DNA from: JANELJ01 sp024511395
Lineage (GTDB): Bacteria > Pseudomonadota > Gammaproteobacteria > GRL18
Direction of reading: 5' to 3'
Assembly: GCA_963681975.1 (NCBI GenBank)
Contig: OY820613.1
Span: 1,550,001-1,614,000, forward strand
Length of the DNA: 64,000 bases
Each line of letters starts with the position of its first letter. Within the stretch, counting starts at the first letter, position 1. Position numbers and translations under genes: made by a program. Below are positions 52,138 to 60,412 of the stretch, one piece after another. A model generated the notes under the pieces. It made no database searches. It saw nothing but the letters and a program-made list of their open reading frames with translations, and was not told the origin of the DNA.

Positions 52138-53526
52138 ATGAAGATTTCAATCAAGAATCTAGGTGCAATCAAGCAGGCAGAATTTACGCTTAGCGACCTG
52201 ACAATTATTTGTGGAAATAATAATACCGGAAAAACCTATGCTACCTATGCTGTATTTGGGTTCCTGTATTTCTGGCGTGATACGTTCACTATCAATGTGA
52301 ATGATGAAGAAGTTCACCAGTTATTAAACGATGGTTCGATTGAACTCGATATTCAATCATTTATTAAAAATATAAGTCAAACACTTAAAAAAGGTTGTGT
52401 TGAGTACACAGAGCAATTACCGAATGTATTTGCTTCTTCAGAAAAATATTTTGTTAATAGTGAGTTTACGGTTAATCTTGATAAACGTGACATTCAATCA
52501 ACCTCTGTATTTGAACGAACCATGGGGGCAGCGAAAACACAACTATTCTCGATATTAAAAAAAGCTGATTCCTCTATTGTAGAGATCCTCCTTCTTGTTA
52601 AAAAAGAAAATGTGAAGATCCCGGTGGAAGTTATCAATCGAATCATTGGGGATGCTTTGAAAGAAATAATATTTGGACATATTTTCCCTGAACCTTTTAT
52701 TGCAAGTGCTGAAAGAACAGGTGCGGCAATTTTCAGAAAAGAACTTAATTTTGCTCGTAACCGGCTTCTTGAAGAGATGAGCTCGATTGAAAAAGACATC
52801 AATCCGCTCAAGCTACTTACCAAGATTTATTCTGATTATGCATTACCTGTAAAAACAAACGTGGATTTTACACGGCAACTAGAAGACTTGGTGAAAAAAG
52901 AAAGTTTTATTGCAGAGCAGTATCCAGATGTACTGAATGATTTTGCAGATATTATTGGCGGTGAATACCTAGTAACAAAGAATGATGATCTTTACTACGT
53001 ACCAAAGGGTAAACGGATAAAACTCACAATGGATGAGAGTTCCAGTGCTGTTCGATCATTGCTAGATATAGGGTTCTATTTAAGGCATGTTGCGAAACCA
53101 GGTGATTTGTTGATGATCGATGAACCTGAGCTTAACCTGCACCCAGAAAATCAGCGGCGTGTTGCCAGATTGTTCTCCAGACTGGTCAATCTTGGAGTAA
53201 AAGTATTTATTACTACTCACAGTGATTACATCATTAAAGAGTTAAACACCCTGATTATGCTCAATCAAGATAAACCTTATTTGACAAAAATAGCGGAAAA
53301 AGAGGGTTATAAGCAAGACGAGTTTCTATCAGTCGATAAGATTCGAGTGTATATCGCTGAAGAAGAATTATTAAAATTGGACGATGCAAAAAGGCGTAAA
53401 AAGTGTCTTACTCTTGTGTCAGCTGATATTAAACCTGAGCTAGGAATTGAAGCGCGTAGCTTTGATAAAACAATCGATGAAATGAACCGAATACAGGAAG
53501 AAATCGTTTGGGGAGGAGATGAGTGA
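52138..53526 (+). CDS. AAA15-type ATPase of a putative two-gene defence system
   Basis: A 462-aa protein with Walker A IICGNNNTGKTYATYA (about 23-38), a signature-like MDESSSAVRSLLDIGFYL, Walker B LLMIDEPELNLHPENQ (about 322-337) and FITTHSDYIIKELN. It resembles the OLD/AAA15 ATPases found with nuclease partners. It overlaps the nuclease-like gene by 4 nt. The gene pair follows a cut defence gene, so it lies in an island hot spot. Confidence 0.82.
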   Translation: MKISIKNLGAIKQAEFTLSDLTIICGNNNTGKTYATYAVFGFLYFWRDTFTINVNDEEVHQLLNDGSIELDIQSFIKNISQTLKKGCVEYTEQLPNVFASSEKYFVNSEFTVNLDKRDIQSTSVFERTMGAAKTQLFSILKKADSSIVEILLLVKKENVKIPVEVINRIIGDALKEIIFGHIFPEPFIASAERTGAAIFRKELNFARNRLLEEMSSIEKDINPLKLLTKIYSDYALPVKTNVDFTRQLEDLVKKESFIAEQYPDVLNDFADIIGGEYLVTKNDDLYYVPKGKRIKLTMDESSSAVRSLLDIGFYLRHVAKPGDLLMIDEPELNLHPENQRRVARLFSRLVNLGVKVFITTHSDYIIKELNTLIMLNQDKPYLTKIAEKEGYKQDEFLSVDKIRVYIAEEELLKLDDAKRRKKCLTLVSADIKPELGIEARSFDKTIDEMNRIQEEIVWGGDE

Positions 53527-54110
53527 TGACAGACATGGATATCCTCACTGAAATGCTTATGGATTCCGCATTGATTCCAATCGAAAATGAATATGGGAAG
53601 CCAATGGTTAAACTTGAGGAAGCAGGTGTTAAGGGGGCTAAAGCTTGCATCCGAAATATGCCAGCCGATACTATTGTTATTAAGGCAGACGATTTTCCTG
53701 CGCCAAAAAAATTCTTCCAAGGTGACAAAGGAGAATGTAAACGGGCAGACTTTATCATTATCAGTGAAGAGAAGAAAGTTATTCTGTATATCGAGTTGAA
53801 AGCCGGAAAAAAAGATGCAAGCCATATTATAAAACAACTTAAGGGAAGTGCTTGTGTTATTACTTATTGTAAAGAAATTGGCAAACATTTCTGGGAGCAA
53901 GAAACATTTCTTAATGGTTATGCTCATAGATTTATTGGTATGGTAAATTTAAGTATCAGTAAAAAGCCATCCCGTTACAAATCACTACCTCTACATGATT
54001 CGCCAGAATTATTTTTGAAAATATCATCTCCCCATCATCTTCAGTTCAAAGAATTATTTAACCCAAAGAGCATATTGCCAGAAGAATGCCCTGCCCATCC
54101 ATCGTTTTAA
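53523..54110 (+). CDS. PD-(D/E)XK nuclease-like partner of the AAA15 ATPase
   Basis: A 195-aa protein. CKRADFIIISEEKKVILYIE continues to LKAGKKDASHIIKQLKGSA, giving Asp then Glu-x-Lys in the order and spacing of a PD-(D/E)XK nuclease core. FAPKKFFQ-like and PSRYKSLPLHDSPELFLK segments follow. The family name is not recognised. With the ATPase it would form an ATP-controlled nuclease, a common plan for abortive-infection systems; that is inference. Confidence 0.65.
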   Translation: MMTDMDILTEMLMDSALIPIENEYGKPMVKLEEAGVKGAKACIRNMPADTIVIKADDFPAPKKFFQGDKGECKRADFIIISEEKKVILYIELKAGKKDASHIIKQLKGSACVITYCKEIGKHFWEQETFLNGYAHRFIGMVNLSISKKPSRYKSLPLHDSPELFLKISSPHHLQFKELFNPKSILPEECPAHPSF

Positions 54111-54436
54111 TTACTGGAAGCGAAAGTTAACAAAACCCACTGAGCCATCACCTGAAGAGCTGGGTTTTGTTCAATTAAAACCTATGGCTGATAACTGATA
54201 AGATTGCATTCTACACTGGGTTATAAAACTCCAATGGAGTTTGAAAAAATTGCTTAATTTTGTGTACGGATTTTGTTGACCAGAACACTCATAATAAAAA
54301 ATTCCAGTATTTACATTTCACAGGTTGACTTAGTAAATAACCCGTCTTACTATATTCATGTAAATATATATAGTTTATATTAGATATAGAATCATCTCTA
54401 TATAAATAATAGTAATATATCTTAACAGGATAATGA
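54111..54436. other. Intergenic region before the arsenic operon
   Basis: About 330 very AT-rich bases with no gene. TAGTAAATAACCCGTCTTAC and ATGTAAATATATATAG near 54330-54370 suggest the ars promoter and a palindromic ArsR operator area, but no site can be fixed. Confidence 0.4.
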
Positions 54437-54793
54437 ATAACTGCTATAGCGCCTGCTCAATTATTTAAGTCCCTTTCTGATGAAACCCGTCTGCGCTGTC
54501 TTGCCTTGCTGGTACAGCGTGGAGAACTTTGTGTCTGTGAATTAACCCATGCGCTTGAACTACCGCAGCCCAAAATATCTTACCATCTGGCAAACCTGCG
54601 TAAATCCGGACTGGTCAGTGATAGAAAAAACGGATTATGGATTTATTATCGCCTGCACCCTAACCTGGCCTCATGGGTAACAGAAATATTGAAATTATCG
54701 GTTAACAATATAAAACATACCGCGCCGTTTTGTGATGATGATGTCAGGCTGATGCAGATGCCTGATCGGCCGGCTAATCTTTGTAGTGCTTGA
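54437..54793 (+). CDS. arsR: ArsR-family arsenic-responsive repressor
   Basis: A winged-HTH repressor of about 118 aa. The reading frame begins after a TGA at 54434-54436, and the family-typical start (xTAIAPAQLFKSLSDETRLR) would use ATA 54437, which has AGGA about 8 nt upstream. The only canonical start in frame is the internal TTG 54506, which would remove the first helix. The metal site is ELCVCELTHAL (the C-x-C of ArsR), and the recognition helix is LPQPKISYHLANLRKSGLV. It heads an operon of arsenic genes. Confidence 0.8.
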   Translation: MTAIAPAQLFKSLSDETRLRCLALLVQRGELCVCELTHALELPQPKISYHLANLRKSGLVSDRKNGLWIYYRLHPNLASWVTEILKLSVNNIKHTAPFCDDDVRLMQMPDRPANLCSA

Positions 54794-54816
54794 AAAAGCG
54801 CTGAGAAAAAGAAAAA

Positions 54817-55881
54817 ATGACTACTGAAAGATCTGCAAAAATCGTTTTTTTTGAGCATTATCTTACGCTTTGGGTGTTTTTGTGTATTATTATCGGTATT
54901 GTTGCCGGGCACTGGTTCCCTGCTCCTTTTCATACGCTGGCCGCTATGGAAATTGCTCAGGTTAATCTGCCTGTGGCACTGTTGATCTGGCTGATGATCA
55001 TTCCGATGTTATTAAAAATTGATTTTAAGGCGCTTAATCGGGTTAAAGAACACTGGCGTGGTATCAGTGTTACGCTGTTTATTAACTGGGCTGTTAAACC
55101 CTTTTCCATGGCCTTGCTCGGCTGGCTGTTTATTCGCGGTGTCTTTGCTCCCTGGCTTCCGGCTGATCAGATAGACAGCTATATTGCCGGACTTATTTTA
55201 CTGGCCGCTGCACCCTGTACTGCCATGGTATTTATCTGGAGTAACCTGTCTGATGGTGAACTTCATTTTACCCTGACTCAGGTGGCGTTAAATGATTTTA
55301 TTATGATTTTTGCCTTTGCGCCTATTGTGGGGCTATTACCAGGCCTGTCTTCCATAACAGTGCCCTGGGACACTCTGTTTCTTTCGGTCATTCTATACAT
55401 TGTTATTCCCGTTATGCTATCCCAGTTATGGCGTTACTGGCTATTAAAAGACGGTGATGAATCCAGACTAAAGTCAACCCTGTCTGTACTTGGGCCACTG
55501 TCTCTTATGGCTTTATTAACAACCCTGGTACTGCTGTTTGGTTTTCAGGGTGAACAGATCATTGCCCAGCCTATGATTATTGCCATGCTGGCCGTTCCTA
55601 TCCTGATCCAGGTTTATTTTAACTCCGGTCTGGCTTATTTTCTTAACCGGCAGTTGGGTGAAGCACATAATGTCGCCGCGCCTTCTGCCCTGATTGGTGC
55701 CAGTAATTTCTTTGAACTGGCCGTGGCCACTGCCATTGTACTTTTCGGCTTTCAGTCCGGGGCAGCTCTTGCAACCGTAGTCGGGGTATTAATTGAAGTC
55801 CCGGTCATGCTTTCAGTCGTTAAAATTGTCAACCGCTCCAAAGGCTGGTATGAGTCCGGAAATCGCATTAAAAAAACTTAA
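54817..55881 (+). CDS. acr3: Acr3-family arsenite efflux permease
   Basis: A 354-aa membrane protein with ten predicted helices. The catalytic cysteine region LLAAAPCTAMVFIWSNLSDG and VALNDFIMIFAFAPIV are hallmarks of Acr3. It exports As(III). It starts 23 nt after arsR and is followed 12 nt later by a thioredoxin-like gene. Confidence 0.93.
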   Translation: MTTERSAKIVFFEHYLTLWVFLCIIIGIVAGHWFPAPFHTLAAMEIAQVNLPVALLIWLMIIPMLLKIDFKALNRVKEHWRGISVTLFINWAVKPFSMALLGWLFIRGVFAPWLPADQIDSYIAGLILLAAAPCTAMVFIWSNLSDGELHFTLTQVALNDFIMIFAFAPIVGLLPGLSSITVPWDTLFLSVILYIVIPVMLSQLWRYWLLKDGDESRLKSTLSVLGPLSLMALLTTLVLLFGFQGEQIIAQPMIIAMLAVPILIQVYFNSGLAYFLNRQLGEAHNVAAPSALIGASNFFELAVATAIVLFGFQSGAALATVVGVLIEVPVMLSVVKIVNRSKGWYESGNRIKKT

Positions 55882-55893
55882 GGAATTTTTTAT

Positions 55894-56127
55894 ATGAAAA
55901 CCATTAAAGTAGTGGGTTCAGGCTGTAAAAACTGTGAAACCACAGCCAACCTGATAAAAATCGCCGCTGAACAGGCTGGCGTCGAAATTAACCTGGAAAA
56001 AGTCACTGATATGGCTGAAATCATGTCATACGGCATAATGTCCACACCCGGGGTGGTTGTGGATGAGAAAGTTGTTCATGCCGGGGGATTACCTAGTCCA
56101 GATCAGATCCGGAAGTGGATAAAATAA
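55894..56127 (+). CDS. Small thioredoxin-like redox protein
   Basis: A 77-aa protein of the thioredoxin-fold_3 / redox-active disulfide protein 2 type: VVGSGCKNCETTANLI has the active C-x-x-C (Cys11, Cys14), and ISTPGVV-like STPGVVVDEKVVHAGGLPS is the cis-proline region. Such proteins accompany arsenic permeases and may supply reductant. Intact. Confidence 0.85.
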   Translation: MKTIKVVGSGCKNCETTANLIKIAAEQAGVEINLEKVTDMAEIMSYGIMSTPGVVVDEKVVHAGGLPSPDQIRKWIK

Positions 56128-56133
56128 AAAATC

Positions 56134-56210
56134 AGCGTTAAGCGTTAAGCGTTAAGCGTTAAGCGTTAAGCGTTAAGCGTTAAGCGTTAAGCGTTAAGCG
56201 TTAAGCGTTA
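56134..56210 (+). repeat. Eleven perfect tandem copies of AGCGTTA
   Basis: A 77-bp heptamer tract lies 7 nt after the thioredoxin-like stop. 56248-56260 carries an inverted CTTAACGCTTAAC that could pair with the array end to make a 13-bp stem. Because seven is not a multiple of three, every frame meets TAA every 21 bases, so translation cannot pass. Confidence 0.95.
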
Positions 56211-56282
56211 AGAAAAATTATTACCGAATTTAATGCTCTTAGCTCTTACTTAACGCTTAACCCTTCTTTTAAGAGAAATAAA

Positions 56283-57277
56283 ATAACTATTCGTATTGGA
56301 ATCAATGGATTTGGGCGCATGGGGCGTCTTGGTTTTCGGTCGGGCTGGGATATACCTGAGTATCAGGTTGTGCGTATTAATGAAATAGCTACCGATGCTG
56401 ATGGGTCTGCTCATCTGCTTAAGTTTGATTCGGTACCTGGGATCGGGATACGTGTGCAGAAAATAATAACATTATTATTGATGATCAACAGATTGCTTAC
56501 ACATCTGTTAAGGGAATCTCACCTACTGACTGGTCGGACTGCGATATTGTTATTGAAGCCACTGGCAAACATCATAAAAAACCGGATATCTTACAGACCT
56601 ACTTTGATCAGGGTGTTAAAAAAGTCATTGTAGCGGCACCGACAGAAGGAGCCTTAAATATTGTTTATGGTATTAATGATGATTTATATGATCCTACTGT
56701 TAACCATCTGGTCACCGCAGCCTCCTGTACTACTAACTGTCTGGCTCCGGTTATTAAGGTTATCCATGAAAAAATTGGTATTAAACACGGTTCTATGACC
56801 ACTATTCATGATATTACCAATACCCAGACCATTGTCGATAAAGGCCATAAGGATTTACGTCGTGCTCGTGCCTGTGGGCAATCATTAATTCCTACCACAA
56901 CAGGCTCAGCCAAAGCCATAACCAAAATATTTCCTGAACTGGAAGGCAAACTCAACGGACATGCCGTGCGTATTCCATTACTTAATGCCTCATTAACGGA
57001 TCTGGTCATTGAAACAGAACGTCCGGTAACTGCTGAGGAAGTTAACGTTTATTTTAAAGCCGCTGCCGAAGGTGAATTAAAAGGCATTCTGGGCTATGAA
57101 GAACGTCCACTGGTTTCCATTGACTATGTCAATGACCCCCGCTCTTCTATAGTGGATGCCCTGTCCACTATGGTCATCAATGAAACCCAGCTAAAAATCT
57201 ATGCCTGGTATGATAATGAATGGGGTTATGTTAACCGGATGATGGAACTGGCTCGTAAAGTGGCCTTAAGTCTCTAA
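56283..57277 (+). pseudogene. Arsenic-operon glyceraldehyde-3-phosphate dehydrogenase, frameshifted
   Basis: The frame starts at ATA 56283 (IRIGINGFGRMGRLGFR), runs to HLLKFDSV near 56433 and breaks; it resumes as TWDRDTCAENNNIIIDD in another frame to the stop at 57277. The gap fits loss of about 7 bases at a repeated GGTAC. The catalytic SCTTNCLAP is intact in the second frame. Enzymes of this type make 1-arseno-3-phosphoglycerate, which ArsJ exports. As read here it would not give a whole protein. Confidence 0.85.
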
Positions 57278-57290
57278 CGCAGGCAATAAA

Positions 57291-58502
57291 ATGGAAGCTG
57301 CAATTCGCAATTACCTGGTAGTTACCGGGGGGTACTGGGCCTTTACCATTACTGACGGAGCCATCCGCATGCTGGTGGTTTTATACTTCCATATGCTTGG
57401 GTATTCCCCGTTTGAAGTGGCCATGCTGTTTTTATTCTATGAATTTTTCGGTATTGTCACCAACCTAGTGGGCGGCTGGCCAGGAGCCCGTATTGGTCTT
57501 AACCTGACCATGCACATTGGTATAGGTATGCAGGTAGTGGCACTTGCGGCATTAACCGTACCGGATGCCTGGTTGACTGTACCCTATGTCATGGCCGCAC
57601 AAGCATTGTCTGGTATTACCAAAGATTTAAATAAAATGTCTGCCAAGGCCTCGGTGAAAACCATGGCCAGCGGTTCTTCTGATACCAAGCTGTTTAAATG
57701 GGTGGCCATACTCACCGGTTCTAAAAATGCCCTGAAAGGCGGCAGTTTTTTTGTCGGTGCGGCTTTACTGGAATGGCTGGGTTTTCGCGGCGCTCTGGCA
57801 GTATTGTCCATTGGTCTGCTTCTGGTCATGATTGTAACCATTATTTTACTCCCCTCTGGTGTGGGTAAAATGAAATCAAAACCCAAATTTACCCAGGTCT
57901 TCTCAAAAGTGCCGGCCATTAACTGGTTATCTGCTGCCCGTTTTTTTCTGTTTGGCTCCAGAGATATCTGGTTTGTTGTCGGCCTGCCGGTATTTCTCTA
58001 TGAAGTACTGGGCTGGACAAGCACGGAAGTCGGGGCATTTCTTGCGTTATGGGTTATTGGTTATGATTTTGTTCAGGCCAGTGCCCCAAAACTCATCCAT
58101 AAAAGTCATCACGGACTGGGTCCCGGAGGCGGTACAGTCAGGTTATGGGCTTTTATTCTTGCACTATTCCCGGCTGGCATTGCGCTGAGTCTGCAGCAGG
58201 GCTGGCCCACTGACTCCGTTCTGATTATCGGTCTGATCCTGTTTGGAATAGTCTTTGCCATTAATTCGACGGTGCACTCCTATTTAATCCTAGTCTATTC
58301 CGATCATGATAAAGTCGCCATGAATGTCGGCTTTTATTATATGGCGAATGCCGGCGGCCGACTGGCCGGTACGGTTATTTCAGGCTGGGCCTATCAAACT
58401 CAGGGGCTTGAAGGCTGCCTGTGGTGGTCAACAGGATTTGTACTTGCTGCCGCCCTGCTGTCTTCTAGTCTACCTGAACTGAGCAGGAAAGAGCATGTTT
58501 GA
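57291..58502 (+). CDS. arsJ: ArsJ organoarsenical efflux MFS transporter
   Basis: A 403-aa major-facilitator protein. The N-terminus RNYLVVTGGYWAFTITDGAI, QALSGITKDLNKMSAKASVK after the fourth helix, and VHSYLILVYSDHDKVAMNVG are hallmarks of ArsJ. It exports 1-arseno-3-phosphoglycerate produced by the adjacent GAPDH, which removes As(V). It starts 13 nt after the GAPDH stop. Intact, although the enzyme supplying its substrate is broken here. Confidence 0.92.
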   Translation: MEAAIRNYLVVTGGYWAFTITDGAIRMLVVLYFHMLGYSPFEVAMLFLFYEFFGIVTNLVGGWPGARIGLNLTMHIGIGMQVVALAALTVPDAWLTVPYVMAAQALSGITKDLNKMSAKASVKTMASGSSDTKLFKWVAILTGSKNALKGGSFFVGAALLEWLGFRGALAVLSIGLLLVMIVTIILLPSGVGKMKSKPKFTQVFSKVPAINWLSAARFFLFGSRDIWFVVGLPVFLYEVLGWTSTEVGAFLALWVIGYDFVQASAPKLIHKSHHGLGPGGGTVRLWAFILALFPAGIALSLQQGWPTDSVLIIGLILFGIVFAINSTVHSYLILVYSDHDKVAMNVGFYYMANAGGRLAGTVISGWAYQTQGLEGCLWWSTGFVLAAALLSSSLPELSRKEHV

Positions 58503-59445
58503 ATGGTCTGCCAGCTGGCTGGTTTACCAACTTATGGGGCTGGTTCCAGCGACACATTTAGCAGCCGCCCTGCAGTTTTTTATTATGGATCTAAGCAAGA
58601 TCTTTTTTATGCTGGTACTGATCATTTATATTATGGGCCTGCTTCGTGCTCTGTTGTCACCGGAAAAAGTGCGTCAGTATGTACGAAACCGGCCTGACTG
58701 GCAGGCCCGGATCATGGCCGTTACCTTGGGTGCTATTACCCCATTTTGCTCCTGCTCTTCTGTCCCCCTGTTTATCGGTTTTGTTGAAGCGGGTATTCCA
58801 CTGGGGGTCACCTTTTCCTTTTTAATTGCCTCTCCCATGATCAATGAAGTGGCTGTAGTTATATTAGTGGGTATTCTGGGCTGGAAACTGGCGGTACTTT
58901 ATGTACTTGCCGGTCTGACTGTGGCCTGGTTCGGCGGTATTATTATGCAGTGGTTTAAACCGGAACACTGGGTAGAAGATTATGTCTGGAAAATACAGAT
59001 GGGGCAGACCAATCTGCCCGAGCCCGACACCTCCTTAAAGGACAGACACCAGTATGCTCTGTCGGAAGTTAAGGAAATTTTACGCCGGATATGGAAATGG
59101 GTGGTTATTGGTATTGGAGTCGGTGCCGTATTTCATGGTTATGTTCCGGAAAGCTGGGTATCAGAACATCTGTCCAGCGGCAACTGGCTGGATGTGCCTA
59201 TGGCTGTGTTGCTTGGCATTCCCCTCTATTCTAATGCCACGGGCATTATTCCCGTAGCTGAGGCTATGTTAAATAAAGGGGTGGCAGTAGGTACCACCCT
59301 GTCCTTAATGATGAGTGTCGCCGCTCTTTCCCTGCCGGAAATGCTGATCTTAAGAAAAGTTATTAAATGGCAGGCCCTTGCAATATTTGTAGTCGTACTG
59401 GGCATTGCCTTTATACTGGTTGGCTGGGGTTTTAACCTGCTTTAA
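58495..59445 (+). CDS. arsP: ArsP/DUF318-family permease
   Basis: A 316-aa membrane protein with about eight helices. ITPFCSCSSVPLFIGFVEAG (about 81-100) is the defining motif, and a second GIPLYSNATGIIPVAEA follows. ArsP relatives export trivalent organoarsenicals; the general family is pfam03773. It overlaps arsJ by 8 nt, ending the operon. Confidence 0.88.
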   Translation: MFEWSASWLVYQLMGLVPATHLAAALQFFIMDLSKIFFMLVLIIYIMGLLRALLSPEKVRQYVRNRPDWQARIMAVTLGAITPFCSCSSVPLFIGFVEAGIPLGVTFSFLIASPMINEVAVVILVGILGWKLAVLYVLAGLTVAWFGGIIMQWFKPEHWVEDYVWKIQMGQTNLPEPDTSLKDRHQYALSEVKEILRRIWKWVVIGIGVGAVFHGYVPESWVSEHLSSGNWLDVPMAVLLGIPLYSNATGIIPVAEAMLNKGVAVGTTLSLMMSVAALSLPEMLILRKVIKWQALAIFVVVLGIAFILVGWGFNLL

Positions 59446-59560
59446 AAAGCTACCTGGTAATTCAGATAAGCGGTTTCTGCACCTTCATTGGTATCGCCCA
59501 GATCAGCATTGGATATATGACCTGCAGCCAATCCTATCCGGCTGTTTTTATCCAGTTGAT
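59442..59560 (-). pseudogene. C-terminal remnant of a PagL-like outer-membrane protein
   Basis: Forty codons YQLDKNSRIGLAAGHISNAD then LGDTNEGAETAYLNYQVAF end in Phe. HISNA...N.G is the signature of acyloxyacyl hydrolases (lipid A deacylase PagL). The gene is joined in frame to an IS5 fragment, which removed the rest. Confidence 0.6.
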
Positions 59561-59855
59561 AGATGGCAGGAGCACCTTTAGTGGATACAAACAGAGCACC
59601 CCACTCTTTATCAGGACTTTCCCAGTCTATGTGTTTTGATAACTTAATCAACTCATGGTTTATATCCAGCATGTTTTCAAGACGCATCCTGAACAGGTCT
59701 TCCTGAGGTATTTTTGGCTGTTTCTTTGGCTTCATTTTGGTCTGGAAATTTGCAAGGTAATAAGGCTTATTTTATCAAAAACCTGCAAATTTAACACCCA
59801 CAGTCAAGAAATATTTCTTTATAAATCAATGCCATATGTTTTATTCAGGGTGGAC
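59561..59855 (-). mobile_element. IS5 5'-end fragment
   Basis: The inverted IS5 left end (TTATTCAGGGTGGAC, ending at 59855, followed by TAATTA) and the first 58 codons of its transposase (to STKGAPAI) on the minus strand. It is fused to the PagL-like remnant at 59560. Confidence 0.88.
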
Positions 59856-59915
59856 TAATTACTATTACAGAAAAGACAGATAATTTTAAATAGCTTTTTA
59901 CCAGCAAAATCGAAG

Positions 59916-60301
59916 TTAAGCTCGGTGAGCAGTAGAGTTAGCCTGATATAAGAATTCATCTAAAAGCGTATCTGCATCTAATAAATGAGTTTCCAGCCAG
60001 TTTCTTAACCAGTGCATGTATTCCTCGCCAAATGGAGTATGCCCTTTTTTAACTGTTCATGTACAGAAAGAAGCTGTTCCAGCAATTTTTCATGTTCTTT
60101 TTTATGTTCATAAAAATTCGGATAATGGTATTCTTTCATCAGTTTTTCTTCGTTTTTGAACTCATCTTTTGCGAGGCTGACAAAAGCATCAAGATGTTGA
60201 TTAACCTGACTTACAGAATGACCATCCATAACACATTTATCAAGTGTCTCAATTAAAGTCATTAACTTCTGATGATCATTTTCTAATAGTGGATGCATCA
60301 T
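59916..60301 (-). CDS. Bacteriohemerythrin with a -1 frame change at an A6 run
   Basis: The first frame from ATG 60301 has the iron ligands of hemerythrin (His11 in ENDHQKL, EEKLMKEYH, then NFYEHKKEHEKLL) and goes out of frame after LKKG. The -1 frame continues as HTPFGEEYMHWLRNWLETHL, DADTLLDEF and ends at 59916, providing the last His and Asp ligands. The change occurs at TTAAAAAAGGGC (A6 at 60045-60050), a classic A-AAA-AAG slip site. Either a programmed -1 shift or a one-base loss explains it. The full product would be 128 aa, normal for the family. Confidence 0.8.
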
Positions 60302-60412
60302 TATGCTCCTGTTTAAGATAGACTACAGAGGTCGATTTGTTAACTGTATATTATAATCTCCTTTTATTAACATACTCTTTTGAATTAAGCATGTAAAGTA
60401 TATGGTTATTTA

